Shown here piece by piece: positions 52,702 through 61,745 of a stretch of 64,000 nucleotides of DNA. Below the pieces are notes generated by a model. That model had not been told where the DNA came from. It saw only the letters and a list, made by a program, of their open reading frames with translations, and did no database searches. The position numbers were made by a program, and so were the translations under genes. Source of the stretch: Anaerolineae bacterium (GTDB lineage: Bacteria > Chloroflexota > Anaerolineae > Aggregatilineales > Phototrophicaceae); NCBI GenBank assembly GCA_022843385.1, contig JALHNT010000019.1:62001-126000 (forward strand), in the 5' to 3' direction. Each line of letters begins with the position of its first letter. The first letter of the stretch is position 1.

Positions 52702-54822
52702 CTACAGCCCGCCCGTCGCCAGCAGTGGCGCAATCACCAGCGAGACGATTGCCAGCAGCTTGAGCAGAATGTTGAGCGACGGCCCGGAGGTGTCCTTGAA
52801 TGGATCGCCAACGGTATCGCCAACAACGGCGGCTTTATGGGCATCGGATTTCTTGCCGCCCAAATGACCACGCTCGATGTACTTCTTGGCGTTGTCCCAG
52901 GCACCGCCGGCATTCGCCATCATCACCGCCAGCGTAAAAGCGGAGATCAACGAGCCAAGCAGCACACCGACCAGGGTATAGGTATCGACGAAGCGTGACA
53001 GATCGTTGCCCCGCCCCAGAACAGACAGGAAGGCGATGCCAGCCGGAATTGCCACTGCGATGATGCCGGGGAGCAGCATTTCACGGATAGCACTACGGGT
53101 ACTGATGTTGACACAGGCTTCATAATCCGGGTCAGCCTTGCCTTCCATCAAGCCAGGGATTTCCTTGAACTGACGGCGCACCTCAACAACGATTTCCTGA
53201 GCCGCCTTGCCCACCGCCAGCATGGTCAGCGAGCTAAAGATGAACGGGAGCATAGCGCCGATCATCAAGCCAGTTGGCAGATGTGGATCGAGAATGTTGA
53301 CCATTGGATTGATGCCAGTGGCGGTTACGAAAGCCGAAATCAACGCTAGCGCCGTCATGACAGCACTGCCAATGGCGAAACCCTTCCCGGTCGCAGCAGT
53401 GGTGTTACCCAGGCTGTCGAGCGCATCGGTGCGTTCACGAACTTTCTCACCCATCCCAGCCATTTCGGCGATGCCACCTGCATTATCAGCCACCGGGCCA
53501 TAAGCATCGGTTGCCAGGGTGATACTGAGTGTCGCCAGCATACCGACCGCTGCCATAGCTACCCCATAAAGACCGGCAGCTCCCACAGCCACCAACGTTG
53601 CCAGTACCACGATCAGTACCGGGCCAACTGTACTTTCCATACCCACTGCCAGACCACGAATGATGACGATAGCCGGACCACTGACCGCGCTTTCAGCCAG
53701 GACGCGGGTGGGCTTATAGATATCCGATGTGAAGTATTCGGTGGTGTAACCGATTGCGACACCGGCAACCAGACCACTGATCGTAGCGATAATGACCCCG
53801 GTTCCCAGGTCGAGGATAAGCCCAAGGATGATAACAGCCAACGCGACCAGGCCGCTGGCGCTGTACACACCCAGTCGCAGGCTGCCGAGGAGGTTTTCCT
53901 GGGTGGCGTTTTCTTTGGTACGCACCAGGAAAGTGCAGCCCATGCCAATCAGCAGACCAGCAGCAGCCACCAAGATGGGGAACACCTCGGCCTGAGCCGT
54001 CTTTCCAGCCATTGCGCCAAGACTGGCGATAGCAATTGCCGCCACAATCGAACTGGCGTAGCTCTCGAACAAGTCAGACCCCATTCCAGCTACATCACCG
54101 ACGTTATCGCCGACGTTATCGGCGATGACTGCCGGGTTGCGCGGATCATCTTCCGGGATACCGGCTTCGGTTTTGCCCACCAGGTCCGCGCCAACATCGG
54201 CTGCTTTGGTGAAGATGCCACCGCCAACGCGAGCGAAAATCGCCACCGAGGTGCCGCCGAAGCCAAACCCGGCCAGAGCGCTGGCAGCCGCGCGAATATT
54301 GGCCTCATTCACCGCAACATCCGCGCCCTGTGGATAAATGAGGCGGGTCAGGATAAGGTAAAGGACACTGATTCCCAGGAGCGCCAGCGCGACCACCATC
54401 GTTCCCATGACAGTGCCGCTCGCGAATGCCACCCGCAGGCCGCTGTTGAGGCTCTTCGCGGCTGCTGCCGTCGTGCGCACATTGGCCCGTACCGCCACAT
54501 TCATCCCAATGTATCCAGCCAGAGTCGAAGCCCCGGCACCGGCGGCAAAACAGATCGCCGTCCAGGGACTCATGCCTGAATTGGGTATCGCGCTCAGGAT
54601 CAGCAACACGACCACGACAATTCCGCCGAGGATGGCAATATAACGATACTCCGTCCGCAGAAAAGCTGATGCACCACGTTGAATGGCGTCAGCAATGCGC
54701 CCCATTTCCTTGCTCCCCGCGTCCTGTTGGAGTATCCAGGTACGGGTGTAGAGTGCAAAAACAACGCCAACGATGGAAATGATGAGTGCCAGCCAACCAG
54801 CACCCTCAACGAAAAACGTCAT
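52702..54822 (-). CDS. hppA: Membrane-bound pyrophosphatase, K+-dependent type
   Basis: A 706-residue ion pump with about 16 transmembrane helices that couples PPi hydrolysis to H+ or Na+ export. The catalytic loop is intact: [38 protein letters not shown], and a C-terminal [18 protein letters not shown]. The ion-selectivity site reads [10 protein letters not shown]; Ala here marks K+-dependent pyrophosphatases, while Lys marks the independent class. K+-dependent members include both Na+ and H+ pumps, which I cannot separate from this reading. AAGGAG lies upstream of the ATG. It is divergent from the second pump gene. Confidence 0.93.
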   Translation of the reverse strand: MTFFVEGAGWLALIISIVGVVFALYTRTWILQQDAGSKEMGRIADAIQRGASAFLRTEYRYIAILGGIVVVVLLILSAIPNSGMSPWTAICFAAGAGASTLAGYIGMNVAVRANVRTTAAAAKSLNSGLRVAFASGTVMGTMVVALALLGISVLYLILTRLIYPQGADVAVNEANIRAAASALAGFGFGGTSVAIFARVGGGIFTKAADVGADLVGKTEAGIPEDDPRNPAVIADNVGDNVGDVAGMGSDLFESYASSIVAAIAIASLGAMAGKTAQAEVFPILVAAAGLLIGMGCTFLVRTKENATQENLLGSLRLGVYSASGLVALAVIILGLILDLGTGVIIATISGLVAGVAIGYTTEYFTSDIYKPTRVLAESAVSGPAIVIIRGLAVGMESTVGPVLIVVLATLVAVGAAGLYGVAMAAVGMLATLSITLATDAYGPVADNAGGIAEMAGMGEKVRERTDALDSLGNTTAATGKGFAIGSAVMTALALISAFVTATGINPMVNILDPHLPTGLMIGAMLPFIFSSLTMLAVGKAAQEIVVEVRRQFKEIPGLMEGKADPDYEACVNISTRSAIREMLLPGIIAVAIPAGIAFLSVLGRGNDLSRFVDTYTLVGVLLGSLISAFTLAVMMANAGGAWDNAKKYIERGHLGGKKSDAHKAAVVGDTVGDPFKDTSGPSLNILLKLLAIVSLVIAPLLATGGL

Positions 54823-55037
54823 TAGGTCTTAATCTCCTTGGGCAACGTGTGGATAAAGCGCACAGACAAGAACACACAATTATGAGAGCCAGGCTATTAT
54901 TCTTTAAAAATTGAGTTAAACTTTAGCGCAAGCAAGAATAGGACTTTGGGAGGGGCAAAACCAGTTCAATTTCAACAAAACCGTTCGCACTTTTTTTGTC
55001 CATTGTAGACATCTGAATCACATGGAGACCTTCCAAC

Positions 55038-57653
55038 ATGCGACCGTTGAATGATACCGAGAATACCCTTATTCTCATTGTCCTGGTGATCGCGATAGCC
55101 GGTTTGGGTTATGCCGGACTCTTGACTCGTCAGATTCTGGGCGAGAGCAAGGGTTCAAAAAAGATGCAGGAAGTCTGGGGATACATTCGGACCGGTGCGA
55201 ATGCCTACCTGAGTTCGCAGTTCAGAATTATTGGCATTTTGATCGTTGTTTTGGTCTTTGTACTTTTCTTCAGCGTTTATGTTGTTAATCCAACGCCTTA
55301 CGCTATCGAACACTTCTGCCCTGAAATTGCAACACAGGTCAAAGAGCAGTTCGAAACTGTGCCGGATGCAAATGGCCTTTCCGCCAAAGATCGAGCGGTA
55401 GCCGAAGTTGACCGGCAGAATTTCAATCTGGTACAGACAGCGGCTGGTGGGGATGGAATCAGCGAAAGCGCACAGGCGGATGCGGTCGAGCAGCTCAGTC
55501 TGCTGCGGACCAATGCCATCGTTTACGGCGAAGAGGCCATGATCGTCCAAGCTGGCATCGGGCAAGTTGCCGGCATTCCAGCCTGTGATGCAGCGCGTAC
55601 CAACACCGCCTTTGGGCGCGCCGGGGCATTCCTGATGGGTGCCTTGTTCTCCGCGATGGTTGGTTTCGTCGGCATGAACATGGCCGTACAGGGCAATGTC
55701 CGTGTGGCAGCCGCCGCGGTTGATCCAAAACGCGGTTATGGCGACGCGCTACGCATCGCCTATCGATCTGGCACGATCACCGGCATGTTGACCGATGGCC
55801 TCGGTCTGTTCGGCGGCACGATCATCTTCATCATATTCGGCATCGCTTCCCCGGATGCACTGCTGGGCTTCGGCTTCGGCGGGACACTGCTGGCGTTGTT
55901 CATGCGCGTGGGCGGCGGCATCTTCACCAAAGCAGCCGATGTCGGCGCGGATCTGGTGGGCAAAGTCGAAGCTGGACTGCCGGAAGATGACCCCCGCAAC
56001 GCTGCGGTCATCGCTGACCTGGTGGGCGACAACGTCGGCGACTGCGCTGGCATGGCAGCCGACATCTTTGAAAGTTATGAAGTGACGATTGTCTCAGGTC
56101 TGATCCTCGGTCTGGCGCTGGCGACAGTCACGCGCAGCCCGATCTGGATTGTTTTCCCGCTGGTGGTGCGCGGGATCGGCGTCCTCTGCTCGATCATCAG
56201 CACCTATCTGGTGCGGTCAACGACAGGCAAGGATGCCCTGAGCGCCATCACACGCGGCTTCTACAGCGCCGCCGCCCTGAGCGCAGTCCTGTTCGGTGCC
56301 TTCACCCTGTTCTACATGCGTGACCCGAATATCAACAGTGGTGGGATCATCTGGCAGCCGCTGGCGACAGTCATCATCGGCGTGCTGCTGGCAATCGTGA
56401 TTGATCGCGTCACGGCGTACTTCACCGATACGGAACATGAGCCGGTGAAGGAAATCGCCCGCAACACCCAGACCGGCCCCGCCACCACCATTCTGAGCGG
56501 CCTGTCAAGCGGCATGGAAAGTAGTGTGTGGGCCATTGTCGTCATCGCTGGCAGCATCCTGTTGAGCGTTCTCATCTACGGTGCCTTCCCCATCACCGAT
56601 GGCAACGGCAACCAGATTGTGGACACCTTCACAGCGGTGCTGTATGGCGTGGCGATGACCGGCATCGGTATGCTGACTCTGACGGGCAATAATGTCTCGA
56701 TGGATGCTTTCGGCCCGATCTCCGATAATGCCCAGGGTATCGCTGAACTGGCGGGCGAGAGCAAAGGTCAGGCGGCTGAAACCCTCAATTCGCTGGATGC
56801 CGTCGGTAACACCACCAAAGCTATCACTAAGGGTGTCGCCATTGGTTCGGCGGTCATCGCAGCAGTAGCGTTGTTCGGCGCGTTCCTGACGGATACACGG
56901 GTCATCCAGCTCGGCCTTGGTGTGCCGCTTGACCAGACTGTGTTCGGAACTGGCATCAACATTGCTGAACCGATTGTGTTCATCGGCTTCCTGATCGGCG
57001 GCGGACTGATCTTCCTGTTCAGCAGTCTGCTGATCCGCTCAGTCAACCGCGCCGCTTTCAAGATGATCGGTGTGGTGCGGCGTCAACTGCGCATCCCTGG
57101 CATCATGGAAGGCACCAAGACCCCCGATTATGCCGAGTGCGTCGATGTCTCCACCCGTGCGGCGCAGCGCGAACTGCTGCCCATCGGCATCGTGGCCGTG
57201 CTGACGCCGATCATCGTCGGGTTCCTGTTGGGGGCACCGGCGCTGGGCGGCTTCCTGGCGGGCATCATCCTGGCAGGTCAGTTGATGGCGGTGTTCATGA
57301 GCAATGCCGGTGGTGCCTGGGATAACGCCAAGAAGTACATCGAAGACGGGCATTACGGCGGTAAGCGATCCGAAGCGCATAAGGCGGCTGTGGTTGGCGA
57401 TACGGTCGGCGATCCCTTCAAGGATACAGCCGGTCCGGCGCTCAATCCGATGATTAAGGTCGTTAATCTGGTGGCGCTGCTGGTGGCTCCGCTGGTCGTG
57501 ACGGCGGCTGCGCCCGGTGGCGAAGGCAATCGACCGGTCATCATCATCGTGATGCTGGCACTGCTGGGCGTGGTCGGCTGGGCCATCATGCGCAGCAAGC
57601 GAAATGACCCGGAATCAGAGCAGATGGTTGAAAGCATCGCTTCCCACAAGTAA
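55038..57653 (+). CDS. hppA: Membrane-bound pyrophosphatase, K+-independent type, with large N-terminal insert
   Basis: 871 residues, more than usual (about 700-770). The catalytic core matches the first pump ([38 protein letters not shown], and [17 protein letters not shown]). The selectivity site reads GNTTKAITKG, with Lys in place of Ala, the K+-independent H+-pump signature. The extra length is mostly an extramembrane insert of about 90 residues after the second helix (about 85-190), rich in Gln, Ala and Glu. GGAG lies about 10 nt before the ATG. Confidence 0.93.
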   Translation: MRPLNDTENTLILIVLVIAIAGLGYAGLLTRQILGESKGSKKMQEVWGYIRTGANAYLSSQFRIIGILIVVLVFVLFFSVYVVNPTPYAIEHFCPEIATQVKEQFETVPDANGLSAKDRAVAEVDRQNFNLVQTAAGGDGISESAQADAVEQLSLLRTNAIVYGEEAMIVQAGIGQVAGIPACDAARTNTAFGRAGAFLMGALFSAMVGFVGMNMAVQGNVRVAAAAVDPKRGYGDALRIAYRSGTITGMLTDGLGLFGGTIIFIIFGIASPDALLGFGFGGTLLALFMRVGGGIFTKAADVGADLVGKVEAGLPEDDPRNAAVIADLVGDNVGDCAGMAADIFESYEVTIVSGLILGLALATVTRSPIWIVFPLVVRGIGVLCSIISTYLVRSTTGKDALSAITRGFYSAAALSAVLFGAFTLFYMRDPNINSGGIIWQPLATVIIGVLLAIVIDRVTAYFTDTEHEPVKEIARNTQTGPATTILSGLSSGMESSVWAIVVIAGSILLSVLIYGAFPITDGNGNQIVDTFTAVLYGVAMTGIGMLTLTGNNVSMDAFGPISDNAQGIAELAGESKGQAAETLNSLDAVGNTTKAITKGVAIGSAVIAAVALFGAFLTDTRVIQLGLGVPLDQTVFGTGINIAEPIVFIGFLIGGGLIFLFSSLLIRSVNRAAFKMIGVVRRQLRIPGIMEGTKTPDYAECVDVSTRAAQRELLPIGIVAVLTPIIVGFLLGAPALGGFLAGIILAGQLMAVFMSNAGGAWDNAKKYIEDGHYGGKRSEAHKAAVVGDTVGDPFKDTAGPALNPMIKVVNLVALLVAPLVVTAAAPGGEGNRPVIIIVMLALLGVVGWAIMRSKRNDPESEQMVESIASHK

Positions 57654-57675
57654 TCGCTCTGGCTGAATGAAACGG

Positions 57676-57708
57676 AATCCTCGCGTCTCAAGGGATGCGG
57701 GGATTTTT
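57676..57708 (+). terminator. Terminator after the second membrane pyrophosphatase
   Basis: Stem AATCCTCGC / GCGGGGATT (one G-U pair) with a 12-nt loop and a TTTTT run, about 25 nt past the stop. Confidence 0.65.
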
Positions 57709-57720
57709 GTTTCTCCAGGG

Positions 57721-57733
57721 TATGTTACACTAT
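57721..57733 (+). promoter_or_regulatory. Extended -10 promoter for soluble pyrophosphatase
   Basis: TATGTTACACTAT contains TGT-TACACT, an extended -10. The same 13-mer recurs at 62930-62942, also about 45 nt before a start codon. Confidence 0.45.
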
Positions 57734-57774
57734 AGTGAACGACACACAAGCGAGCAAGGCAAACAGGAACCCAT

Positions 57775-58317
57775 ATGACACATCTGTGGCACAATCTCTC
57801 GTCCGGTCCACAAGCTCCCGACATTATCTATGTAGTAGTCGAAGTGCCGAAAGGCGGACACAACAAATACGAATACAGCAAGAGCGCCGGCATTATCAAG
57901 CTGGATCGTGTGCTGTACAGCCCGGTCTACTACCCCGGCGACTATGGCTTTGTCCCGCAAAGCTACTACGGTGACGGCGACCCGCTGGATGTCCTGGTGA
58001 TGATGGATGAACCCACTTTTCCCGGCTGTGTGATCGAGGCGCGTCCGGTTGCCATGCTACGGCTGGTCGACAAAGGTGAAAACGACGACAAGATTCTGGC
58101 CGTTCCATCCACCGACCCGCACTACGCCGATTACAATGATCTGGAAGACCTGCCCAAACACTTCCCGAAATCCATCGAACACTTCTTCATTACCTATAAA
58201 CACCTGCAAGGCACATCGGTTGAAAGCCAGGGATGGGTCGGAGCCGCCGAGGCCAAACGCGCCATCAGCAACGCCATGCAGATGTATCGGGATCAGTTCC
58301 CACCCCAGCGCATCTGA
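57775..58317 (+). CDS. ppa: Soluble inorganic pyrophosphatase, family I
   Basis: A 180-residue cytoplasmic Mg-dependent enzyme that hydrolyses PPi. Family I markers: EVPKGGHNKYEY, YPGDYGFVPQSYYGDGDPLDVLV (including the metal-binding DGDPLD), DKGENDDKILAVP, and FFITYKHLQ. Catalytic residues look complete. It has its own predicted promoter after a terminator. A soluble enzyme beside two pumps implies the cell can either waste or conserve PPi energy. Confidence 0.94.
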   Translation: MTHLWHNLSSGPQAPDIIYVVVEVPKGGHNKYEYSKSAGIIKLDRVLYSPVYYPGDYGFVPQSYYGDGDPLDVLVMMDEPTFPGCVIEARPVAMLRLVDKGENDDKILAVPSTDPHYADYNDLEDLPKHFPKSIEHFFITYKHLQGTSVESQGWVGAAEAKRAISNAMQMYRDQFPPQRI

Positions 58318-58340
58318 CGCAAGGGATCAGCGCAGATTAT

Positions 58341-58703
58341 ATGACCGAGAGACGGACGCTGGGGCAGCGCGGCGAACGATTAGCGGCATCGCATCTAACG
58401 ACGAAGGGGTATCGTGTAGTTGCGATGAACTGGCGCTGCCCGACCGGTGAAATCGACATCATCGCCTGGGATCGGGATACCTTAGTCTTCATCGAAGTCC
58501 GGTCACGAGTCGCCGCAACAACCGAAACGGCATTTGCCAGCATCGATGAACGCAAGCGCGAGAAGCTGCTGTCGCTAGCGCAACAGTACCTGCACATCAC
58601 GGAACAAGAACAAGTAACGTGGCGAATGGATGTCGTAGCGGTTGCCATGCTTTCCAATCGCCAGCCGATCATCGAACATGTCGAGGACGCCCTTGGCTGG
58701 TAA
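58341..58703 (+). CDS. YraN/UPF0102 family putative endonuclease
   Basis: A 120-residue PD-(D/E)xK-like fold: GQRGERLAASHL at the N-terminus, NWRCPTGEIDIIAWD carrying the catalytic Glu-Asp, then VFIEVRSR as the ExK-like element (Arg in place of Lys, common in this family). The role is unknown, probably DNA-related. ATG 58341 lies where homologues start. It ends 26 nt inside the miaA gene. Confidence 0.9.
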   Translation: MTERRTLGQRGERLAASHLTTKGYRVVAMNWRCPTGEIDIIAWDRDTLVFIEVRSRVAATTETAFASIDERKREKLLSLAQQYLHITEQEQVTWRMDVVAVAMLSNRQPIIEHVEDALGW

Positions 58704-59619
58704 GCCGCTCGTGGTCATCGTCGGCGCAACCGCCACTGGCAAAACAGCCCTGGCAATTGCCCTGGCACAGGCGATCACGGGCGAGATTGTCAGCGCGGAC
58801 AGCCGCCAGATTTACCGTGAAATGGACATTGGCACGGCCAAGCCCACGCCAGCACAACAGCAGCACGTGCCGCATCACTTGATTGATGTCGTCGCGCCGG
58901 ACGAAGACCTGGGGCTGGCGACATACCAGCAGCAGGCTTATGCCGCCATCGACGCCATTCATCAACGAGGTCAGGTCCCGCTGCTGGTGGGTGGCACCGG
59001 GCAGTATGTGACAGCGGTGGTGGAGGGATGGTCGATCCCTGAAGTTCCGCCCAACGCCGCGCTTCGGGCAGAGTTGGAAGCATTTGCTGAAGAACATGGC
59101 GCGGAACGGCTGCATCAACGGCTGCAAGCGCTCGACCCGGTTGCTGCTGCGCGCACGGATTATCGCAATGTGCGGCGGGTGGCGCGGGCGTTAGAAGTCT
59201 GTTTGGAAACCGGGCAGCGCATCAGCAGCCTACAACAGAAATATCCCCCACCCTACACCATGCGTCACCTGGGATTGACCGGTGAACGCAGCACCTTGTA
59301 TGCCCGCGCTGACCAGCGGGTGGATGAGATGATGACGGCGGGCTTTGTAGAAGAAGTCAATGAGCTGCTGAAGCGCGGCTATGATCCGCGATTGCCCTCG
59401 ATGAGCGGGTTGGGTTACAGCCAGTTAGCCAGCCATCTGCAACATGGCACCCCGGTGGAGCAAGCCATTCTGGAAACAAAACACGCCACTCATGATTTTA
59501 TTCGGCGGCAGTTGACCTGGTTTCGGGGACACGATCCGGGGATTATGTGGCACAATATAGAGATGCTTGATCGCTCGGCGCTTCTTGCCGATACCTTACG
59601 CTGGCTTCAGGACTTATGA
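58678..59619 (+). CDS. miaA: tRNA dimethylallyltransferase
   Basis: A 313-residue enzyme that prenylates A37 of tRNAs reading UNN codons. The P-loop GATATGKT, then SADSRQIYREMDIGTAKP, VGGTGQYV, the RRVARALEV region and a C-terminal RRQLTWFRG are diagnostic. It overlaps yraN by 26 nt, so the two are co-transcribed. The prenyl donor DMAPP is an isoprenoid product, a loose link with the mevalonate operon. The next gene overlaps the end by 4 nt. Confidence 0.95.
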   Translation: MSRTPLAGKPLVVIVGATATGKTALAIALAQAITGEIVSADSRQIYREMDIGTAKPTPAQQQHVPHHLIDVVAPDEDLGLATYQQQAYAAIDAIHQRGQVPLLVGGTGQYVTAVVEGWSIPEVPPNAALRAELEAFAEEHGAERLHQRLQALDPVAAARTDYRNVRRVARALEVCLETGQRISSLQQKYPPPYTMRHLGLTGERSTLYARADQRVDEMMTAGFVEEVNELLKRGYDPRLPSMSGLGYSQLASHLQHGTPVEQAILETKHATHDFIRRQLTWFRGHDPGIMWHNIEMLDRSALLADTLRWLQDL

Positions 59620-60293
59620 GGTTTCTCCGCAGTTCAGAAAATCCCAACACGATTGTCGGATTGTTCCTGCTGATTATTCTGGCCGTCATCGCCGGGCCGG
59701 GTTTCCTGCCGAGCCTGCTGCCGTCGGTGATTCCCTTTGCCGATGAAGCCATACCGTGCGGCTGGCTGCGTACCGGGGAAGAGCGCGCCGAACATCAATC
59801 GCTGATCGGGCGCAACGCTGCCGCACCCATCCGTCTGCGGGTGCGCACCACGCCACTGCCAGCGGCATCCGGCCAGAGTTTGCGAGTCACCGTGATTGTG
59901 ACCAACACCTCGCTGGGAACAATTGCCATCTTCTACAACCCAAACCAGGTATTGATCGGCGACGACAACGCCACCAGCGGTTTGGGGATCGCCTTCAATC
60001 GCCCTAACCCTACCGTGCAGGGTGGCGGGGGTACTGGCCCTGTGCCAGAAGACGATATTCGGCTGTTGGGGCCGCGCCAGAGCTGTGTGCATCGACAGGA
60101 ATGGGGTTTCGAGCAAATCCCCCAATTGGGACTGACGGCTGCGATCAACTCGGTCAAAGCCTATTATCGCAACACCTCCCCCGGGACGAGCCAGGCCGTA
60201 CCCGGAAGCAACCGCATCATCTTCACGGATCAGGGCTTATGGGTTGGAGTGGTCGAGTCAGAATCCGTCCAAATACCGTTTGCTGGCAGCTAA
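59616..60293 (+). CDS. Membrane-anchored protein of unknown function
   Basis: 225 residues. One hydrophobic N-terminal segment (about 14-38, IVGLFLLIILAVIAGPGFLP) anchors or exports the protein. The rest is predicted beta-rich: RLRVRTTPLP, LRVTVIVTNTSLGTIAIFYNP resembles an Ig-like domain for unpaired surface use, and two Cys (about 48 and 149) could pair. I recognise no family. Its ATG overlaps the miaA stop (ATGA), so it shares that transcript. Confidence 0.75.
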   Translation: MRFLRSSENPNTIVGLFLLIILAVIAGPGFLPSLLPSVIPFADEAIPCGWLRTGEERAEHQSLIGRNAAAPIRLRVRTTPLPAASGQSLRVTVIVTNTSLGTIAIFYNPNQVLIGDDNATSGLGIAFNRPNPTVQGGGGTGPVPEDDIRLLGPRQSCVHRQEWGFEQIPQLGLTAAINSVKAYYRNTSPGTSQAVPGSNRIIFTDQGLWVGVVESESVQIPFAGS

Positions 60294-60349
60294 TGGCAGA
60301 TGATATTATGATTGTTAAGGGAATTTGGTTTTAGCGGAGGGGATATTTC

Positions 60350-61009
60350 ATGTCCAACACGGATGCCGAACGCCCCATTTTCATGATTCAGGACGACAAA
60401 GGCGCAACGCGCCACTGGACGCTGGAAAAGGACGAGATCACCATCGGGCGCGGCGAGGAATGTGACCTGGTGCTGGCCGAGCGCCAGATTTCCCGGCAGC
60501 ATCTGCGCGTGTATCGTGATGGGGATTTGTATCACATTCAGGATCTGGAAAGTAAGAATGGCACCTGGGTCAACGGACTGCCGCTGAAGGGCAGCCGTGA
60601 GCTGCGCGATGGCGACGAGATTCATGTGGCGCTGGTCATCCGGCTGCGCTTCATCGACTCGGATGCGACCAGCCCCCTGGCGACTCAGGCAGGGAATTTC
60701 TTGGTCGGGGGAAAGCTGCGCCTGGAACCGGATGCGCGCCGGGTCTTCGTGAATGGCGTCGAATTGAACCCACCCCTGAGCCTACCGCAGTACCGGCTGC
60801 TGGAACTGCTGTATGTGAACGGCGGTCATATCTGCACCCGTGAGCAAGTGGTGGAGGCGGTGTGGCCGGACGTGGACAGCGAAGGTGTCAGCGAACAGGC
60901 GATAGATGCGCTGGTGCGGCGGCTGCGTGACCGCCTGGGCGAAGTTGACCCAGAAACGCAGTACATCCTCACCGTGCGTGGTCACGGTTTCCGGCTGGAA
61001 CAGGGATGA
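60350..61009 (+). CDS. FHA domain fused to OmpR-type winged helix
   Basis: 219 residues. Residues about 10-105 are an FHA phosphothreonine-binding domain (TIGRGEECDLVL; ISRQHLRV; LESKNGTWVNG). Residues about 120-217 are an OmpR/PhoB-type DNA-binding domain: RVFVNGVELNPPLSLPQYRL, then REQVVEAVWPD, DALVRRLRDRLG, and GHGFRLE. The order (sensor FHA, then wHTH) suggests a transcription factor controlled by Ser/Thr kinases, without a receiver domain. GCGGAGG lies upstream of the ATG. A natural kinase partner would be a Hanks-type kinase such as the one at 18486. Confidence 0.9.
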   Translation: MSNTDAERPIFMIQDDKGATRHWTLEKDEITIGRGEECDLVLAERQISRQHLRVYRDGDLYHIQDLESKNGTWVNGLPLKGSRELRDGDEIHVALVIRLRFIDSDATSPLATQAGNFLVGGKLRLEPDARRVFVNGVELNPPLSLPQYRLLELLYVNGGHICTREQVVEAVWPDVDSEGVSEQAIDALVRRLRDRLGEVDPETQYILTVRGHGFRLEQG

Positions 61010-61141
61010 AAGCGTTGATGCAGCACTAGACGAAATACTAGTTACCTGGGCTGCGACACCCGGTCTGGTTGCTACGACTCGTTTAAGGCTTTTGGCAGCG
61101 TCAGGAGATAGTCGCGACACCTTGGATCAGATGTTTTCATT

Positions 61142-61696
61142 TCAAGGTGTCAAGAATTTCTTCGCGATTCCATCAATTACAACATTGTTCAATTCATCCA
61201 GGTACATTTTTGCGAGGATCAACACATCATCCTCGGTTCCACATTTATCTAAAAACCTGTAATGATAGTCAATAGTGGGTGGAGAGTTCGGCAAAGTCAA
61301 CACATCCGCTTCTTGTGATGGCGAATAAATCTCGACAACATTTCCATTAACATCTATTTTTGTGATCGACACTGTACTTCTCATTTGAAAAGTCTCTTGC
61401 ACTGTAATGTCAACATACTGAGATGGCCTTACAGGCTCAGCATGAATTTCGGCATTACGTTGGTTTCTAAAAAAACACAAAACCTTACTCTTCATAAGTT
61501 CAATATACCATTTTTCCCCTCCGTTCTTCGTTATTGCCTCCTTTCTTGCATGTTGAAGGACGGAGCGAGAGGCAGACAAAAATGCACCCAAGTTGTACTT
61601 AAAATGCTCAGGGTTTTGTAGCTCTTGCAGCATACTATTGTAGAAGTATTCAGCTTCCTGTAGCTTTTCACTCTCATACATACGCATCTGCTCCAC
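61142..61696 (-). CDS. HEPN-like protein of unknown function, A+T-rich
   Basis: 184 residues, no signal peptide. The N-terminal half (about 10-90) is helical with FLSASRSVLQHAR and a RNAEIH at 80-85, matching the Rx4H motif of HEPN RNases and nucleotide-binding HEPN proteins. The C-terminal half (about 95-184) is beta-rich, then helical. Base composition is visibly richer in A and T than the neighbours, and codon use differs, which suggests transfer. The start is uncertain among GTG 61696, ATG 61687 and ATG 61681. It has no antitoxin-like partner (no MNT nucleotidyltransferase gene) beside it. Confidence 0.65.
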   Translation of the reverse strand: MEQMRMYESEKLQEAEYFYNSMLQELQNPEHFKYNLGAFLSASRSVLQHARKEAITKNGGEKWYIELMKSKVLCFFRNQRNAEIHAEPVRPSQYVDITVQETFQMRSTVSITKIDVNGNVVEIYSPSQEADVLTLPNSPPTIDYHYRFLDKCGTEDDVLILAKMYLDELNNVVIDGIAKKFLTP

Positions 61697-61745
61697 ATTT
61701 TGAGAGCGTCGAGACTTTGTGATTCATATTTTCAAAACTCCGACC

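Noticed and set aside
61010..61141. Gap between the FHA-winged helix gene and the HEPN-like gene that could hold a gene remnant
   Set aside because: Open frames here run on from the upstream gene in other frames, and no motif or terminator is clear.
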